64,000 nucleotides of DNA from Amycolatopsis regifaucium (GCF_001613935.1 NZ_LQCI01000024.1:32986-96985), one strand, 5' to 3'; shown: positions 33,085 to 41,588, numbered from the stretch's first letter. Notes: generated by a model from the sequence alone, not told the origin. Translations and numbers: made by a program.

Positions 33085-33803
33085 TTCGCCCCCTTCGCCG
33101 GGAAGAACGGGCTCACCGGTCGCAGGAACATCGAGCCGAAGGGCAGCTTCATGAATTCCGGCAGGACCATGTCACCGGAGATCAGCTGCCGTTTGACGTC
33201 TTCGCGCATCGGCCCCAGGTCGCCGCTGGTCTCGTAGATCGCCAGGTGGCTCACTTCAGGCGTCACCACGCCCGGCAAGGGCTTGACGCCCGAGGTGACG
33301 AACCGCTGCGCCCGGACGAATCCGGGGGCCGACAGCACCTGCGGGATGTGCTCCTCGTCGTACCACTTGTCGTATTCGGCGCTGTCCCCCGGACGATCGC
33401 TGAAGACGAGCCAGAGGTGGCGATCGTCGAGATCTTCGAGCTTGTCGAAGCGTTCCGAGTGGTGCGGTTCGCTGACCGGTTCGAGGAACAACGCCTTGAA
33501 CGGCTGGATCATGAAGTCCGGCAGCACCATGTCGCCGGACATCAGCATCCGCTTGACCTCTTCGCGGAAGCCCGCCGGGCTTCCATCCAATTCGTACAGC
33601 GCCGCGTGCCCGTAGTCGATCGGCTCGGTGCCCGACAGCGGCTTGGTGTCGGCGACCACGAACCGCTGCGCGCCCACCATGCCCGGGGAGTCCATCACCT
33701 GCGGGATGTGCTCCTCGTCGTACCACCGGTCGAAGGTGGCGCGCTCACCCGTGAACGTCGAGAAGGCGAAGAACAGGGTGCGGTCTTGGAAAGCGGGGAT
33801 CAT
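33081..33803 (-). CDS. Tandemly duplicated EthD-like (dimeric alpha/beta-barrel) protein
   Basis: The 240-residue protein consists of two copies of the same ~115-residue unit. Each has the same order of motifs: a short strand (FFAFSTFTGE / LWLVFSDRPGD), (D/K)WYDEEHIPQV, SxPG(M/F)V(G/R)AQRFV, a KPL strand, HxA(I/L)YE(L/T), and VKRxL(M/I)SGDMVLP(D/E)FM. This looks like the EthD/ferredoxin-like dimeric alpha-beta barrel superfamily fused in tandem, so that a homodimer of domains becomes one chain. The duplicated YDEEHIP acid/His pair may be catalytic. Function is unknown; relatives are found in degradation clusters. It overlaps the HyuB-like and ALDH genes by four bases on each side. Confidence 0.75.
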   Translation of the reverse strand: MIPAFQDRTLFFAFSTFTGERATFDRWYDEEHIPQVMDSPGMVGAQRFVVADTKPLSGTEPIDYGHAALYELDGSPAGFREEVKRMLMSGDMVLPDFMIQPFKALFLEPVSEPHHSERFDKLEDLDDRHLWLVFSDRPGDSAEYDKWYDEEHIPQVLSAPGFVRAQRFVTSGVKPLPGVVTPEVSHLAIYETSGDLGPMREDVKRQLISGDMVLPEFMKLPFGSMFLRPVSPFFPAKGAK

Positions 33804-35731
33804 TTACCAGTCCTCTTCGTACGGAGTTTCTCGGTGGCCTGTTCGTCGACGCGCAGACCCTCGGGGTCGTGATGTGGATCGCCGGTCACCACGACGCCGT
33901 AGTCCCTCATCGCGCCCTCGACGCTGACGTACTCGTTGCGCACGTCGGCGAGCACGCGGGCGGGGTCCCGGTCGAACGGATCACCCCAGCCGCCGCCACC
34001 GTTGGTGACGCAGCGCAGGATCGTGCCGGGCGTCGTCTTCCACACCGGTTCGCTGGCGAAGTAGTGGTAGACGCCGATTTGGGGGTCGAGTGCCTTGGAC
34101 TCCGGGTCGAGCACACCCGCGACCGGGACACTTCCGGCGTAGACGTCGGCATCGGTGCCGAGCAGGCGTCGCTCGTCCTTTCCGGGCGGGAAGAACCACA
34201 TCGCTCCGGTAGGACCGGCCTGGCCGCCGTTGGCGCCGACACCGCTGGGCACCTTGGTGCGGAAGGGCGACAGGTAGTGGCTCGCGTTGGACAGCCAGAG
34301 TGTGTCCTTCAGATTCGCCGCACCGCCGCGGAACGTGCCGGCGCCGCCGGTGTCGATCGCGTGCTCCTTGCGCAGCATGACGACCGGGGAATCGTGCTCG
34401 ATCGTCTCCGTCGCCGGATCGAGGTTGTTCAGGAAGAACAGCACCGTGTAACTGTCGCCGTCGCCGTCCTTGGTGGCGCCCCACGGACCGTGCTCACCAC
34501 CGCATTGGGTGGCACTCGTCCAGGGAGTGCCGTCGGCGGTCAGCCCGGAAGCGTTGTGGGTGTTGGTGGAGCCGTAGTCGCCCGCCACGCCTTTCTCGCC
34601 CAGCACCGGGTTGAGTGCGTCGAAGATGGCCGAGACCACGGCACCGGAGGCTTCCCAGAACATCATGATCCCGCCGTCCGGCGGCAGTGAGGAGACCAGC
34701 GTGCCGGGCGGGGTGACGAGGTCGATGGTGCGCCAGGTCCCCGAGGTGAACGGCACCTCCGGGTCCAGCAGCATCGTCAGCGCGACGCCGACCGCGGTCT
34801 TCGTGTCGAGGACTCCGCAGTTGATGCAGGTGCGTGCCTGCGGTGAGGTGCCGTCGAGGTCGACCTCGATGTCCTGTCCGCGTTTGCGCAGGGTCACCTT
34901 CACTGTGTAGTCGACGCTGTCGTCCAGGCCGTCGGCGTCGATGACCGCGGAACCGGTGTAGTCGCCGTCGGGGACCGGCGCGATCGCCTCGCGCATCCGT
35001 TCGGCGGAGGTGTCACAGGCGTAGGTGAGCGTGCCCAGGTAGGCGTCGAGGCCGTACCGCTCGATGTTCTCCAGCACGAGTTGCTCACCGAGCTTGAGCT
35101 GCTGGTGAATGCTCTTGAAGTCCGGCAGCAGCATCCCGCCCCAGCGGGTGTTGTCGAAGATCAAGCTGAAGGTCGACCGCACGGGTTCGTCCTTGGACCA
35201 CAGCAGGACCGGCGGGATGACGAGCCCGTTTTCGTACACATTGGACTTCGTGGCGGAGAACCCACCTGGGACGGTCCCGCCCATGTCGAGCTGATGGGCA
35301 CGCATGTTGACGAAGGAGACGAGCTCGCCGTCGGCGAACACCGGCCGGATGAAACAGACGTCGTTGACGTGCGTGCCACCGCGATACGGGTCGTTGCAGA
35401 TCAGCACATCACCCGGTGCGAGATTCTCCGGCCCGTACTCCTCGACCGTGTTGCGCACCGCGTCACCGAGGGTTCCGAGGAAGACCACGAGGCTGTTGCT
35501 GACCACCGCCATCGGGTAGCCGCGGTCGGGCGGGCCGCTGATGGTGCAGGCGAAGTCGTACCAGTCGCGGATGATCGGCGAGAACGCCTCGCGCATGAAG
35601 CCGGTGGACATGTGCTCCACCGCGTAGCGCAGGCGATTCAGGATCACCGCGGTGGTGAACCGGTCACTGCCGTAGGCGGCGTTGAACTCGTCGTCGGAGA
35701 TGTCGCGCAAACGTGTGTCCACTGTGGTCAC
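33800..35731 (-). CDS. HyuB-type subunit (hydantoinase B/oxoprolinase family; ketone carboxylase-like)
   Basis: The 643-residue protein matches the HyuB family. It has STGFMREAFSPIIRDWYDFA near the N-terminus, then LAPGDVLICNDPYRGGTHVN and RAHQLDMGGTVPGG, with a C-terminal part ending in CVTNGGGGWGDPFDRDP. HyuB proteins pair with HyuA in ATP-dependent oxoprolinases, hydantoinases and in acetone/acetophenone carboxylases. The start is GTG overlapping the HyuA stop (GTGA). The presence of a small zinc ribbon in the same operon favours the carboxylase branch. Confidence 0.88.
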   Translation of the reverse strand: MTTVDTRLRDISDDEFNAAYGSDRFTTAVILNRLRYAVEHMSTGFMREAFSPIIRDWYDFACTISGPPDRGYPMAVVSNSLVVFLGTLGDAVRNTVEEYGPENLAPGDVLICNDPYRGGTHVNDVCFIRPVFADGELVSFVNMRAHQLDMGGTVPGGFSATKSNVYENGLVIPPVLLWSKDEPVRSTFSLIFDNTRWGGMLLPDFKSIHQQLKLGEQLVLENIERYGLDAYLGTLTYACDTSAERMREAIAPVPDGDYTGSAVIDADGLDDSVDYTVKVTLRKRGQDIEVDLDGTSPQARTCINCGVLDTKTAVGVALTMLLDPEVPFTSGTWRTIDLVTPPGTLVSSLPPDGGIMMFWEASGAVVSAIFDALNPVLGEKGVAGDYGSTNTHNASGLTADGTPWTSATQCGGEHGPWGATKDGDGDSYTVLFFLNNLDPATETIEHDSPVVMLRKEHAIDTGGAGTFRGGAANLKDTLWLSNASHYLSPFRTKVPSGVGANGGQAGPTGAMWFFPPGKDERRLLGTDADVYAGSVPVAGVLDPESKALDPQIGVYHYFASEPVWKTTPGTILRCVTNGGGGWGDPFDRDPARVLADVRNEYVSVEGAMRDYGVVVTGDPHHDPEGLRVDEQATEKLRTKRTGK

Positions 35732-37755
35732 TTCCTCCGGATGATCAGTTCGCCGTATCGGCCGACGCTCGCGCGCTGCCCCGCACCGAAATGCGTGGTC
35801 GACAGGCCTTCGTCCACAATGGCCGGTCCTTCGAGCACGTCACCGGAGCGCAGTGCGGCGCGGTCGTAGACGGCGGCTTCCTGGCCGGCCTCTCCGTCGC
35901 CGAGGTAACGCAGCACGGTCGTCCGGACCGGCTTGAGCGGTTCGCCGCCGCGAACCGGGAGTTCCGGGTAGGTCACCTTCGGGGTGTCCAGCACAGCCCG
36001 CACGCGGAAGGTCACGCCCTCGACGGGGAGCATCTCGAAGCGGTTGCCCGACCGGCCCTCGTACGTGTCGTGGAAGGCGCCGATCATGGTGGCGATCGCG
36101 GTGTCGTCGATCGTGCCGTCCGGCACCGGGACGAACGGCGTCTCCCAGCTCTGGCCGACGAGGTGCGCGTCCATGCTCCGGTGGAAGGTCACGCGGGTCC
36201 CGCCGTCGAGCCCTTCTCGCAGCCGCTCCTCCATCTCCGTGAACAGCGCGTCGATCTTCGGCGCCGCCTCCGGGGTGAGGACGAGGTAGGCACTGCGATT
36301 GACGGTGAAGACCTGGTCGGCCGACAGCAGGCCCAGCGCGGAGAACAGGCCGGGGTTCGGCGGCACGATCACCTGCTTGCAGTGCACCGTGTCGAGCACC
36401 GCGGGCAGCAGCATCGGACCGGCCGCGCCGTAGGCGACGAGGCTGTAGTCACGCGGGTCGACGCCGTTCTTGATGGCGATGTTGAACACGCCCTCGGCCA
36501 TGTTGTTGACGGCCATCTCGTAGGCGTAGCGAACCCGTTGAGCGAGCGTGAACTCCGTATCGAGGCTCTCGAACGCCTGCTTGGCCAGGGCCGGGTCCAG
36601 ATCGACCTTGCCTCCGGCGAAACGTTCGGGGTCGATGATGCCGATCATCAGGCAGGTGTCGGTGGTGGTCGGTTGCGTCCCGCCGCGGCCGTAGCAAGCG
36701 GGGCCGGGATCCGCTCCCGCGCTGTCCGGGCCCACCTTGACCTCACCGGCGGAGCCGATCGCGACGATGCTGCCGCCGCCCGCCCCGATGCTGGAGATGT
36801 CGTTGGCGAGCGCGTTGACGACGAGATCGTGTTCCAGTTCGAAGGACGTGTTGACGAACGGTTCGCCCGCCGTCACGACGCTGATGTCGCACGACGTGCC
36901 ACCGACGTCGGCGCACAGGAGGTCCCGCTCCCCGATCAGCGCGCCGAAGTGGGCACAGGCCACCGTCCCGGCGGCCGGACCGGAGAAGACGATGCGGAAC
37001 GGCTGCTCCATCGCGCGATCGGACGGGACGAGCGTGGCCGCGCAGTCGGCGAAGTTGAGCTGCCCGGTGAAACCCAGGTCGGCGAGCCCCTTCTCCAGTT
37101 TCGCGGTGTAGTCGGAATAGATGATCTTCATCAGCGTGTCGACCACCGTGGTGGACGCCCTCGCGTACTCCTTGGCGAGTGGAGAGACCTCGCTGGAGAT
37201 CGAGCAGGGGACGTCGCCGACGACCTCACGGACCAGGTCGCGCAGCCGCAGTTCGTGCACCGGGTTGACGTAGGCGTTGATCAGGCAGATCGCGACCCCG
37301 GTGACACCGCACCGGCGGAGCACCTCCAGTTCGGCTCGCGCCTGCGCTTCGTCCAGTTCGAACAAGACGCCGCCGTCGGCGGTGATCCGCTCGCTGATGC
37401 CCCGGCGAAGGTAGCGCTCGACCAGCGGACGGGCCGCGTCGCCGAAGCTGCGCCGCCAGCGCGGGTCCAGGATGGCCGACGCGGGCCGCCAGACGCGTCC
37501 CATGTCGAGGATGTCGCGGTGGCCCTCGGTGGTCAGGAACCCGATCTTGGGCAGGCGCCGGGTGATCACGGCGTTGAGGCCGTGCGTGCTGGCGTGATTG
37601 AACACCTCGGCGTTCTCCACGCCGAGGGTCGCGGCTCCTTCCAGAACCGGCCCGTAGACCTCGGTGTAGGACGTGGACACCTTCGCGGTGCGGATCTCCC
37701 CGTCCCGCAGGGCCACCACGTCGGTGAACGTGCCGCCGACATCGACTGCGATCAT
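35728..37755 (-). CDS. HyuA-type ATP-binding subunit (hydantoinase A/oxoprolinase family; ketone carboxylase-like)
   Basis: The 675-residue protein starts with the ASKHA-type phosphate-binding motif MIAVDVGGTFTDVVALRDG and continues with EVFNHASTHGLNAVITRRLP, GPAAGTVACAHFGA, LLCADVGGTSCDISVV and GAGGGSIVAI. It would bind and split ATP to activate its substrate (a ketone enol and/or bicarbonate in carboxylases, an amide in hydantoinases). ATG 37755 is preceded by GGAGGA; the longer frame runs into the neighbouring gene. It is 14 bases from the zinc ribbon gene and overlaps HyuB. Confidence 0.9.
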   Translation of the reverse strand: MIAVDVGGTFTDVVALRDGEIRTAKVSTSYTEVYGPVLEGAATLGVENAEVFNHASTHGLNAVITRRLPKIGFLTTEGHRDILDMGRVWRPASAILDPRWRRSFGDAARPLVERYLRRGISERITADGGVLFELDEAQARAELEVLRRCGVTGVAICLINAYVNPVHELRLRDLVREVVGDVPCSISSEVSPLAKEYARASTTVVDTLMKIIYSDYTAKLEKGLADLGFTGQLNFADCAATLVPSDRAMEQPFRIVFSGPAAGTVACAHFGALIGERDLLCADVGGTSCDISVVTAGEPFVNTSFELEHDLVVNALANDISSIGAGGGSIVAIGSAGEVKVGPDSAGADPGPACYGRGGTQPTTTDTCLMIGIIDPERFAGGKVDLDPALAKQAFESLDTEFTLAQRVRYAYEMAVNNMAEGVFNIAIKNGVDPRDYSLVAYGAAGPMLLPAVLDTVHCKQVIVPPNPGLFSALGLLSADQVFTVNRSAYLVLTPEAAPKIDALFTEMEERLREGLDGGTRVTFHRSMDAHLVGQSWETPFVPVPDGTIDDTAIATMIGAFHDTYEGRSGNRFEMLPVEGVTFRVRAVLDTPKVTYPELPVRGGEPLKPVRTTVLRYLGDGEAGQEAAVYDRAALRSGDVLEGPAIVDEGLSTTHFGAGQRASVGRYGELIIRRK

Positions 37756-37769
37756 CGTTGATTCCTCCG

Positions 37770-37979
37770 CTACAGCAGGTCGGACAGGAGCTGGATCGGG
37801 CCGAGCCGTGACCACGGCGTGCGCTCGATCGACAGCAGGCAGTTCTGGCATTTGACGACTTGGAACCAGCCACCCTCGGAAACGACGGGGTAACGGCGGA
37901 GTTCGGCGGCCCCGCAGCGAGGGCAGGGGCCGTCCACAGGGGTCCGTTCGAGGACCGGCGTATTGTTCTGTTCACTCAT
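37770..37979 (-). CDS. Small zinc-ribbon protein, candidate third subunit of the HyuA/HyuB complex
   Basis: This is a 69-residue protein with four cysteines in two pairs, CPRC (about residue 20) and CQNC (about residue 45), the arrangement of a zinc ribbon, and a short C-terminal tail (TPWSRLGPIQLL). It is the first gene of the seven-gene operon; the ATG at 37979 follows GGAG. Acetone and acetophenone carboxylases have a small zinc-binding subunit besides their HyuA- and HyuB-like subunits, though a larger one. By context I infer that this is a minimal equivalent. Sequence alone does not prove it. Confidence 0.75.
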   Translation of the reverse strand: MSEQNNTPVLERTPVDGPCPRCGAAELRRYPVVSEGGWFQVVKCQNCLLSIERTPWSRLGPIQLLSDLL

Positions 37980-38108
37980 GTCGCACAACTCCACTGGTGT
38001 GCTCGGTGCTGCACTGGTGTGGAGAAAGTAAGCCTGCGTGGCGGCCGTCACCATCCCGTGAGCGAAGTGCAGGCATCCACTTTTCGCAGGTCGAGGCCTC
38101 GCTGGTCT

Positions 38109-38123
38109 AAATATGATATATTT
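38109..38123. promoter_or_regulatory. AT-rich palindrome AAATAT-GAT-ATATTT
   Basis: A perfect 6-base inverted repeat with a 3-base centre lies between the divergent zinc ribbon operon (start 37979) and the AraC-type regulator (start 38156). It is the clearest example of the island site family and a likely operator/promoter for the carboxylase-like operon. Confidence 0.6.
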
Positions 38124-38155
38124 GAGCAGTCGCAACGAGGCGCGAGGAGGACGTC

Positions 38156-39115
38156 ATGCGCCCGCTCAACTTCCGCACCGGCGACCTCGACGTCGCCCAC
38201 GAGCAGGTCACGAAGACCTTCGCCAGCCACGAGGTGCACGTGGCCGAAAGCCGCGACCTGAAGTTCCGGCTCGACCTCGCCCCGTCCTTGCGGCTGACGA
38301 TCGCCCGGATGTCCTACGGCGCGGACACCACCATCGTCGGCCCCGCGATGCGGCTCTGCTACCACGTCAACCTACCGGTCACCGGGCACAGCACGGTGGA
38401 GCAGAACGGCGTGGAGCGCAGTTTCGCCGCGGGCGAGGCCGGCGTCGCCTTCGTCCCCGAGGCCCCGGTCATGGTGCAGTGGAGCGCCGACTCGTGGCAG
38501 TACCACGTCAAGCTGCCGAAGGACCTTCTCGAGGCGCACGCCGCGAAGCTGATCGGACGGCCGGTGGACGAGGAAATCGCCTTCGACCTGACGTTTCCCT
38601 TGGAATCCAGTTCGGCGCAGGCACTGCTCGCGACCGTCGGCTTCCTCTACACGGAGCTGAGCCGCGAAGGCGGAGTCGCGACCATCCCGGCCGCCTGCCA
38701 CGAACTGGAATCGGCCCTGATGAGCCAGCTGCTCATGACGGTGCCCAGTCAGCTGAGCCCGGACCTGCACAGCAAGCCCGCGCACAGCAGGCACTCGAAG
38801 ATCCGGGAGATCATCGACCACATCGACCGGTTTCCCGAGGAGGAGCTCACGACCGCCGATCTCGCGGCGAAGGCCGGGATCAGCGCTCGTGCCCTCCAAG
38901 CGGGGTTCCAGGAGGTGGTCGGCATGTCCCCCACCGCGTACCTTCGCGGCGTCCGTCTCGACCGGGTCCACCTCGAACTGGTGTCGGACACGCGCTGGTC
39001 GGTCACCGAGATCGCGGCGCGATGGGGCTTCTTCCATCCCGGACGGTTCGCCCACCAGTACCGCGAGCGCTTCGGGATGCTGCCGTCGGAGACTGCGCGG
39101 CTGACCAAGCGCTGA
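38156..39115 (+). CDS. AraC-family transcriptional regulator
   Basis: The 319-residue regulator has an N-terminal cupin-like sensor of the AraC-binding-like-2 type (about residues 20-190) and a C-terminal double helix-turn-helix (TTADLAAKAGISARALQAGF, then a second HTH ending GFFHPGRFAHQYRERFG). The start follows CGAGGAGGAC. It is divergent from the zinc ribbon/HyuA/HyuB operon and is the natural candidate to activate it. Its last 113 bases overlap, on the opposite strand, the frame of the racemase-like gene. Confidence 0.92.
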   Translation: MRPLNFRTGDLDVAHEQVTKTFASHEVHVAESRDLKFRLDLAPSLRLTIARMSYGADTTIVGPAMRLCYHVNLPVTGHSTVEQNGVERSFAAGEAGVAFVPEAPVMVQWSADSWQYHVKLPKDLLEAHAAKLIGRPVDEEIAFDLTFPLESSSAQALLATVGFLYTELSREGGVATIPAACHELESALMSQLLMTVPSQLSPDLHSKPAHSRHSKIREIIDHIDRFPEEELTTADLAAKAGISARALQAGFQEVVGMSPTAYLRGVRLDRVHLELVSDTRWSVTEIAARWGFFHPGRFAHQYRERFGMLPSETARLTKR

Positions 39116-40223
39116 TCAGCTTTTCCACGTCCAGCACGTCCGCCACCGGCGGCCGCGGCTCGCGAGCGGGCGTCCGCCCCAGCCGGGGCGCGGGCTTCGG
39201 ATGCAGCACGCCGCCGACCCGGCGGAAGACCTCACGTTCGGCGTTGTGCGGATGCTCCGCGGCTTCGTCGAACGTGAGCACCGGCGTGACGCAGGCGTCG
39301 GTACCTTCGAAGATCCGAGCCCACTCGTCACGATCCTTCGCCGCGAACGCCTCGGCGATCAGTTTTCGCAGGCGCGGCCACTCCGCGCGGTCGTCTTGTT
39401 CGGGCCATTCGGAAAGGTCGACGTCGAGCCGCGAGACGAACTCACGGTAGAAGTCGGGCTCCAACGCTCCGACCGCGACGTATCGCCCGTCCGCGCATTG
39501 ATAGGTGTCGTAGAACGGCGCGCCGGAATCGAGGTAGTTGGTGCCGGGCTCGTCGCTGTAGCGACCGGCGGCGCGCAGCCCCTGGAGCTTGGCCGTGAGC
39601 AGCGCGACGCCGTCGAGCATCGCCGCGTCGATCACCTGGCCACGACCCGAACACCGGGCTTCCAGGACGGCGCACACGATCCCGTAGGCCGCGGCCAGCG
39701 CGCCACCCGCGTAGTCGCCGAGCAGGTTGATCGGTGGCCGCGGGGCCTCCCCCGCCCTCGCCATCGCGTGCAGGGCACCGGACTGCGCGACGTAGTTGAT
39801 GTCATGACCCGCCTGCTGCGCCAACGGCCCGGTCTGGCCGTACCCGGTCAAACGGGCATACACGAGCGCGGGATTGCGCCGGAGAAGCGCCTCCGGCCCG
39901 AGGCCGAGTCGCTCGGTCACCCCAGGCCGATATCCCTCGATGAACACGTCGGCGCCCTCGACGAGGCGGAGCACCGAATCGACTCCGGCGGCACTCTTGA
40001 GATCGGCCTCGACCGTGCCCACCCCGCGATTGGCGAGGTCGTGCTCGGGCGCCATCCCTTCGGTCTGCCCCAGCGCGCGCCCCCGGCGGTTCGCCGGACG
40101 GGCCACCCGCACGACCTCGGCACCCATGTCCGCCAACAGCATGCTCGCGAACGGCGTCGGCCCCATCCCGGCGAGCGCGATCACCCGCACCCCGGTCAAC
40201 GGCCCGCTCACCTCGGTCGTCAT
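39003..40223 (-). CDS. CaiB/BaiF family protein, alpha-methylacyl-CoA racemase-like
   Basis: The 406-residue class III CoA-transferase fold protein carries the residues used by alpha-methylacyl-CoA racemase: His in QAGHDINYVAQSG, Asp in LGDYAGGAL, and Glu in GALEPDFY. It probably inverts the alpha carbon of a 2-methylacyl-CoA so that stereospecific dehydrogenases can act. ATG 40223 follows GGAGGGAATGCG. After LDVEKLISAWS the sequence becomes low-complexity and is antisense to the AraC 3' end, so the natural C-terminus may have been replaced or the stop lost. Confidence 0.88.
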   Translation of the reverse strand: MTTEVSGPLTGVRVIALAGMGPTPFASMLLADMGAEVVRVARPANRRGRALGQTEGMAPEHDLANRGVGTVEADLKSAAGVDSVLRLVEGADVFIEGYRPGVTERLGLGPEALLRRNPALVYARLTGYGQTGPLAQQAGHDINYVAQSGALHAMARAGEAPRPPINLLGDYAGGALAAAYGIVCAVLEARCSGRGQVIDAAMLDGVALLTAKLQGLRAAGRYSDEPGTNYLDSGAPFYDTYQCADGRYVAVGALEPDFYREFVSRLDVDLSEWPEQDDRAEWPRLRKLIAEAFAAKDRDEWARIFEGTDACVTPVLTFDEAAEHPHNAEREVFRRVGGVLHPKPAPRLGRTPAREPRPPVADVLDVEKLISAWSAAQSPTAASRSARGTGGRTVRDGRSPIAPRSR

Positions 40224-40237
40224 CGCATTCCCTCCAC

Positions 40238-40252
40238 GAAATATTATGTTTC
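40238..40252. promoter_or_regulatory. AT-rich palindrome GAAATATTATGTTTC
   Basis: Near-perfect symmetry (GAAATA/TGTTTC) 15 bases before the racemase-like gene. With 40294-40313 it makes two island-type sites in one divergent region, the second serving the GntR gene. Confidence 0.5.
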
Positions 40253-40293
40253 AGCCGGAACGATCGGCGGTGGACGCCATGCCATAATCGACA

Positions 40294-40313
40294 GAACGTT
40301 GTATATGATGTTC
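40294..40313. promoter_or_regulatory. AT-rich site with GAAC/GTTC flanks before GntR regulator
   Basis: GAAC-GTTGTATATGAT-GTTC lies 25 bases before the GntR regulator start. The core GTATATGAT is like the other island sites. It may be an autoregulatory operator. Confidence 0.45.
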
Positions 40314-40337
40314 GCAACCGAATTGGGGAGGTGCCGG

Positions 40338-41030
40338 GTGGCCGACAACTCGATCAGGCTCCGGAGCAGTGAAAGCCGGCAGCAGCTGCCTGAGGAGGTC
40401 GCCACCTACGTGCGCGAGCTCATCATGTCCGGTCAGGTCAAACCGGGCGAGTTCCTGCGCACCGAGCCGATCGCGGAAGCCGTGGGCGTCAGCAACACAC
40501 CGGTCCGCGAAGGCCTGCTCTCCTTGCGCAGCGAAGGATTCGTCGAGCTGGTCCCCCGCCGCGGTTTCGTCGTCGCCCCGGTTTCGCGGCAGGACATCCG
40601 GGACCTCTTCTGGGCGCAGGCCCAGTTCTCGTCCGAGCTGGCCGCCCGCGCCGCGAAGAAGATCACTCCCGATCAGATCACGCGGCTCGAAGCCATCAAC
40701 GAGGACTTCGAGAAGGCCGTCGAAGCCGGCGACCAGGAAACCCTCGCTCGTCTCGGCCACGACTTCCACCGGCAGATCAACCTCGCCGCCGACTCGCACC
40801 GGCTGACGCTGCTGCTCAGCTCGGTGGTCAAGCACCTGCCGAACCGCTTCTACGCCTCGATCGAGGAGCACGTCACCGCCACCCGCAACGACCACGCGGA
40901 ACTGGTCCAGGCCCTGCGGGGACGGCACGTCCGCAAGGCGCGGACCATCGCGGAGCAGCACATCCTCGAAGGCGCCGACAGCGTCATCAAGGTGCTCGAG
41001 GAGCGCGGCCTCTGGGCCGACGAGGAGTAA
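40338..41030 (+). CDS. GntR-family transcriptional regulator with FCD domain
   Basis: The 230-residue regulator has an N-terminal winged helix (LPEEVATYVRELIMSGQVKP, EPIAEAVGVSNTPVREGLLSL) and an all-helical FCD ligand domain with the metal-binding type motif DFHRQINLAADSHRL and a later His cluster. It starts at GTG 40338 with GGGGAG seven bases upstream. FCD regulators usually bind a carboxylate or acyl-CoA-related ligand and repress catabolic genes. With the paralogue at 41706-42353, it is a good candidate to read the AT-rich sites. Confidence 0.92.
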   Translation: MADNSIRLRSSESRQQLPEEVATYVRELIMSGQVKPGEFLRTEPIAEAVGVSNTPVREGLLSLRSEGFVELVPRRGFVVAPVSRQDIRDLFWAQAQFSSELAARAAKKITPDQITRLEAINEDFEKAVEAGDQETLARLGHDFHRQINLAADSHRLTLLLSSVVKHLPNRFYASIEEHVTATRNDHAELVQALRGRHVRKARTIAEQHILEGADSVIKVLEERGLWADEE

Positions 41031-41098
41031 CACTCGCTGGTCACGAGCGGGGCGACGACCTTTCCGGCCGCCGCCCCGCTCGCCGTCTTCTTCGGTGT

Positions 41099-41350
41099 TC
41101 ACGCCGCTTCGCCCATGATTCCGGCCGCCGCCGCGGTCAGCCGGGCCTGGACGCGATGCCCGACCGGCCCCGGCCGCGCTGGGACGATCAGGGCGCGATG
41201 CGCAAGCCCGTGCGCGGTGTACTGGTCGCAGCACGGCAGCCCGTCGATGAACAGATCTGGCTCACTGCTGCACGTGATCTCCGCTCGACCGGAGGCCACC
41301 GCGCGGAGGATCGCCAGCTCCCGGAGGCTCAGTTCGTGATCCGGGGTCAT
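41099..41350 (-). CDS. Small cysteine-containing hypothetical protein
   Basis: This is an 83-residue product with a first helix like a helix-turn-helix or LuxR remnant (LSLRELAILRAVASGRAEI), then CSSEPDLFIDGLPCCDQYTAH with three cysteines, and a basic C-terminal half. A perfect AGGAGG lies six bases before the ATG, so translation is likely. Similar small proteins occur in Amycolatopsis-type genomes, as I recall, without known function. It has its own island-type AT-rich site at 41375-41387, so it may be co-regulated with the catabolic genes. Confidence 0.7.
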   Translation of the reverse strand: MTPDHELSLRELAILRAVASGRAEITCSSEPDLFIDGLPCCDQYTAHGLAHRALIVPARPGPVGHRVQARLTAAAAGIMGEAA

Positions 41351-41374
41351 GGCGGCCTCCTGTGTCGATTAGTT

Positions 41375-41387
41375 AATATTTTATATT
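41375..41387. promoter_or_regulatory. AT-rich palindrome AATAT-TTT-ATATT
   Basis: A perfect 5-base inverted repeat with 3-base centre, 25 bases before the start of the small cysteine-containing gene; further A/T bases flank it on both sides. Confidence 0.55.
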
Positions 41388-41535
41388 ATGCTTGCTCTAG
41401 CTTCGAGGTCAAGGAGAGCAGCGTCAACGGGATCGGGCTGAGCACGCGGGCCGCGACTAGGCAACCCGAAACCGCCGGTCGTGGTCGGCACCTCTGCTGC
41501 GATGCGCGTTCCCCCGGAGCCGGCGTCGCAGCTCG

Positions 41536-41588
41536 GTCGCGAAAGCCACTTTCAGGACACCACATGCCCCGAAAGTGGCTTTCGCGAC
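41536..41588. repeat. Palindromic dispersed repeat (family D)
   Basis: Arms of 18 bases (GTCGCGAAAGCCACTTTC and complement) surround a 17-base loop in a 355-base gap between genes. The right arm recurs at 54121-54138. The following 60 bases also share CCTTCAGGACACGCCA with 54215-54230. Apart from this repeat and the AT-rich site, the gap holds no gene that I can support. Confidence 0.6.
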
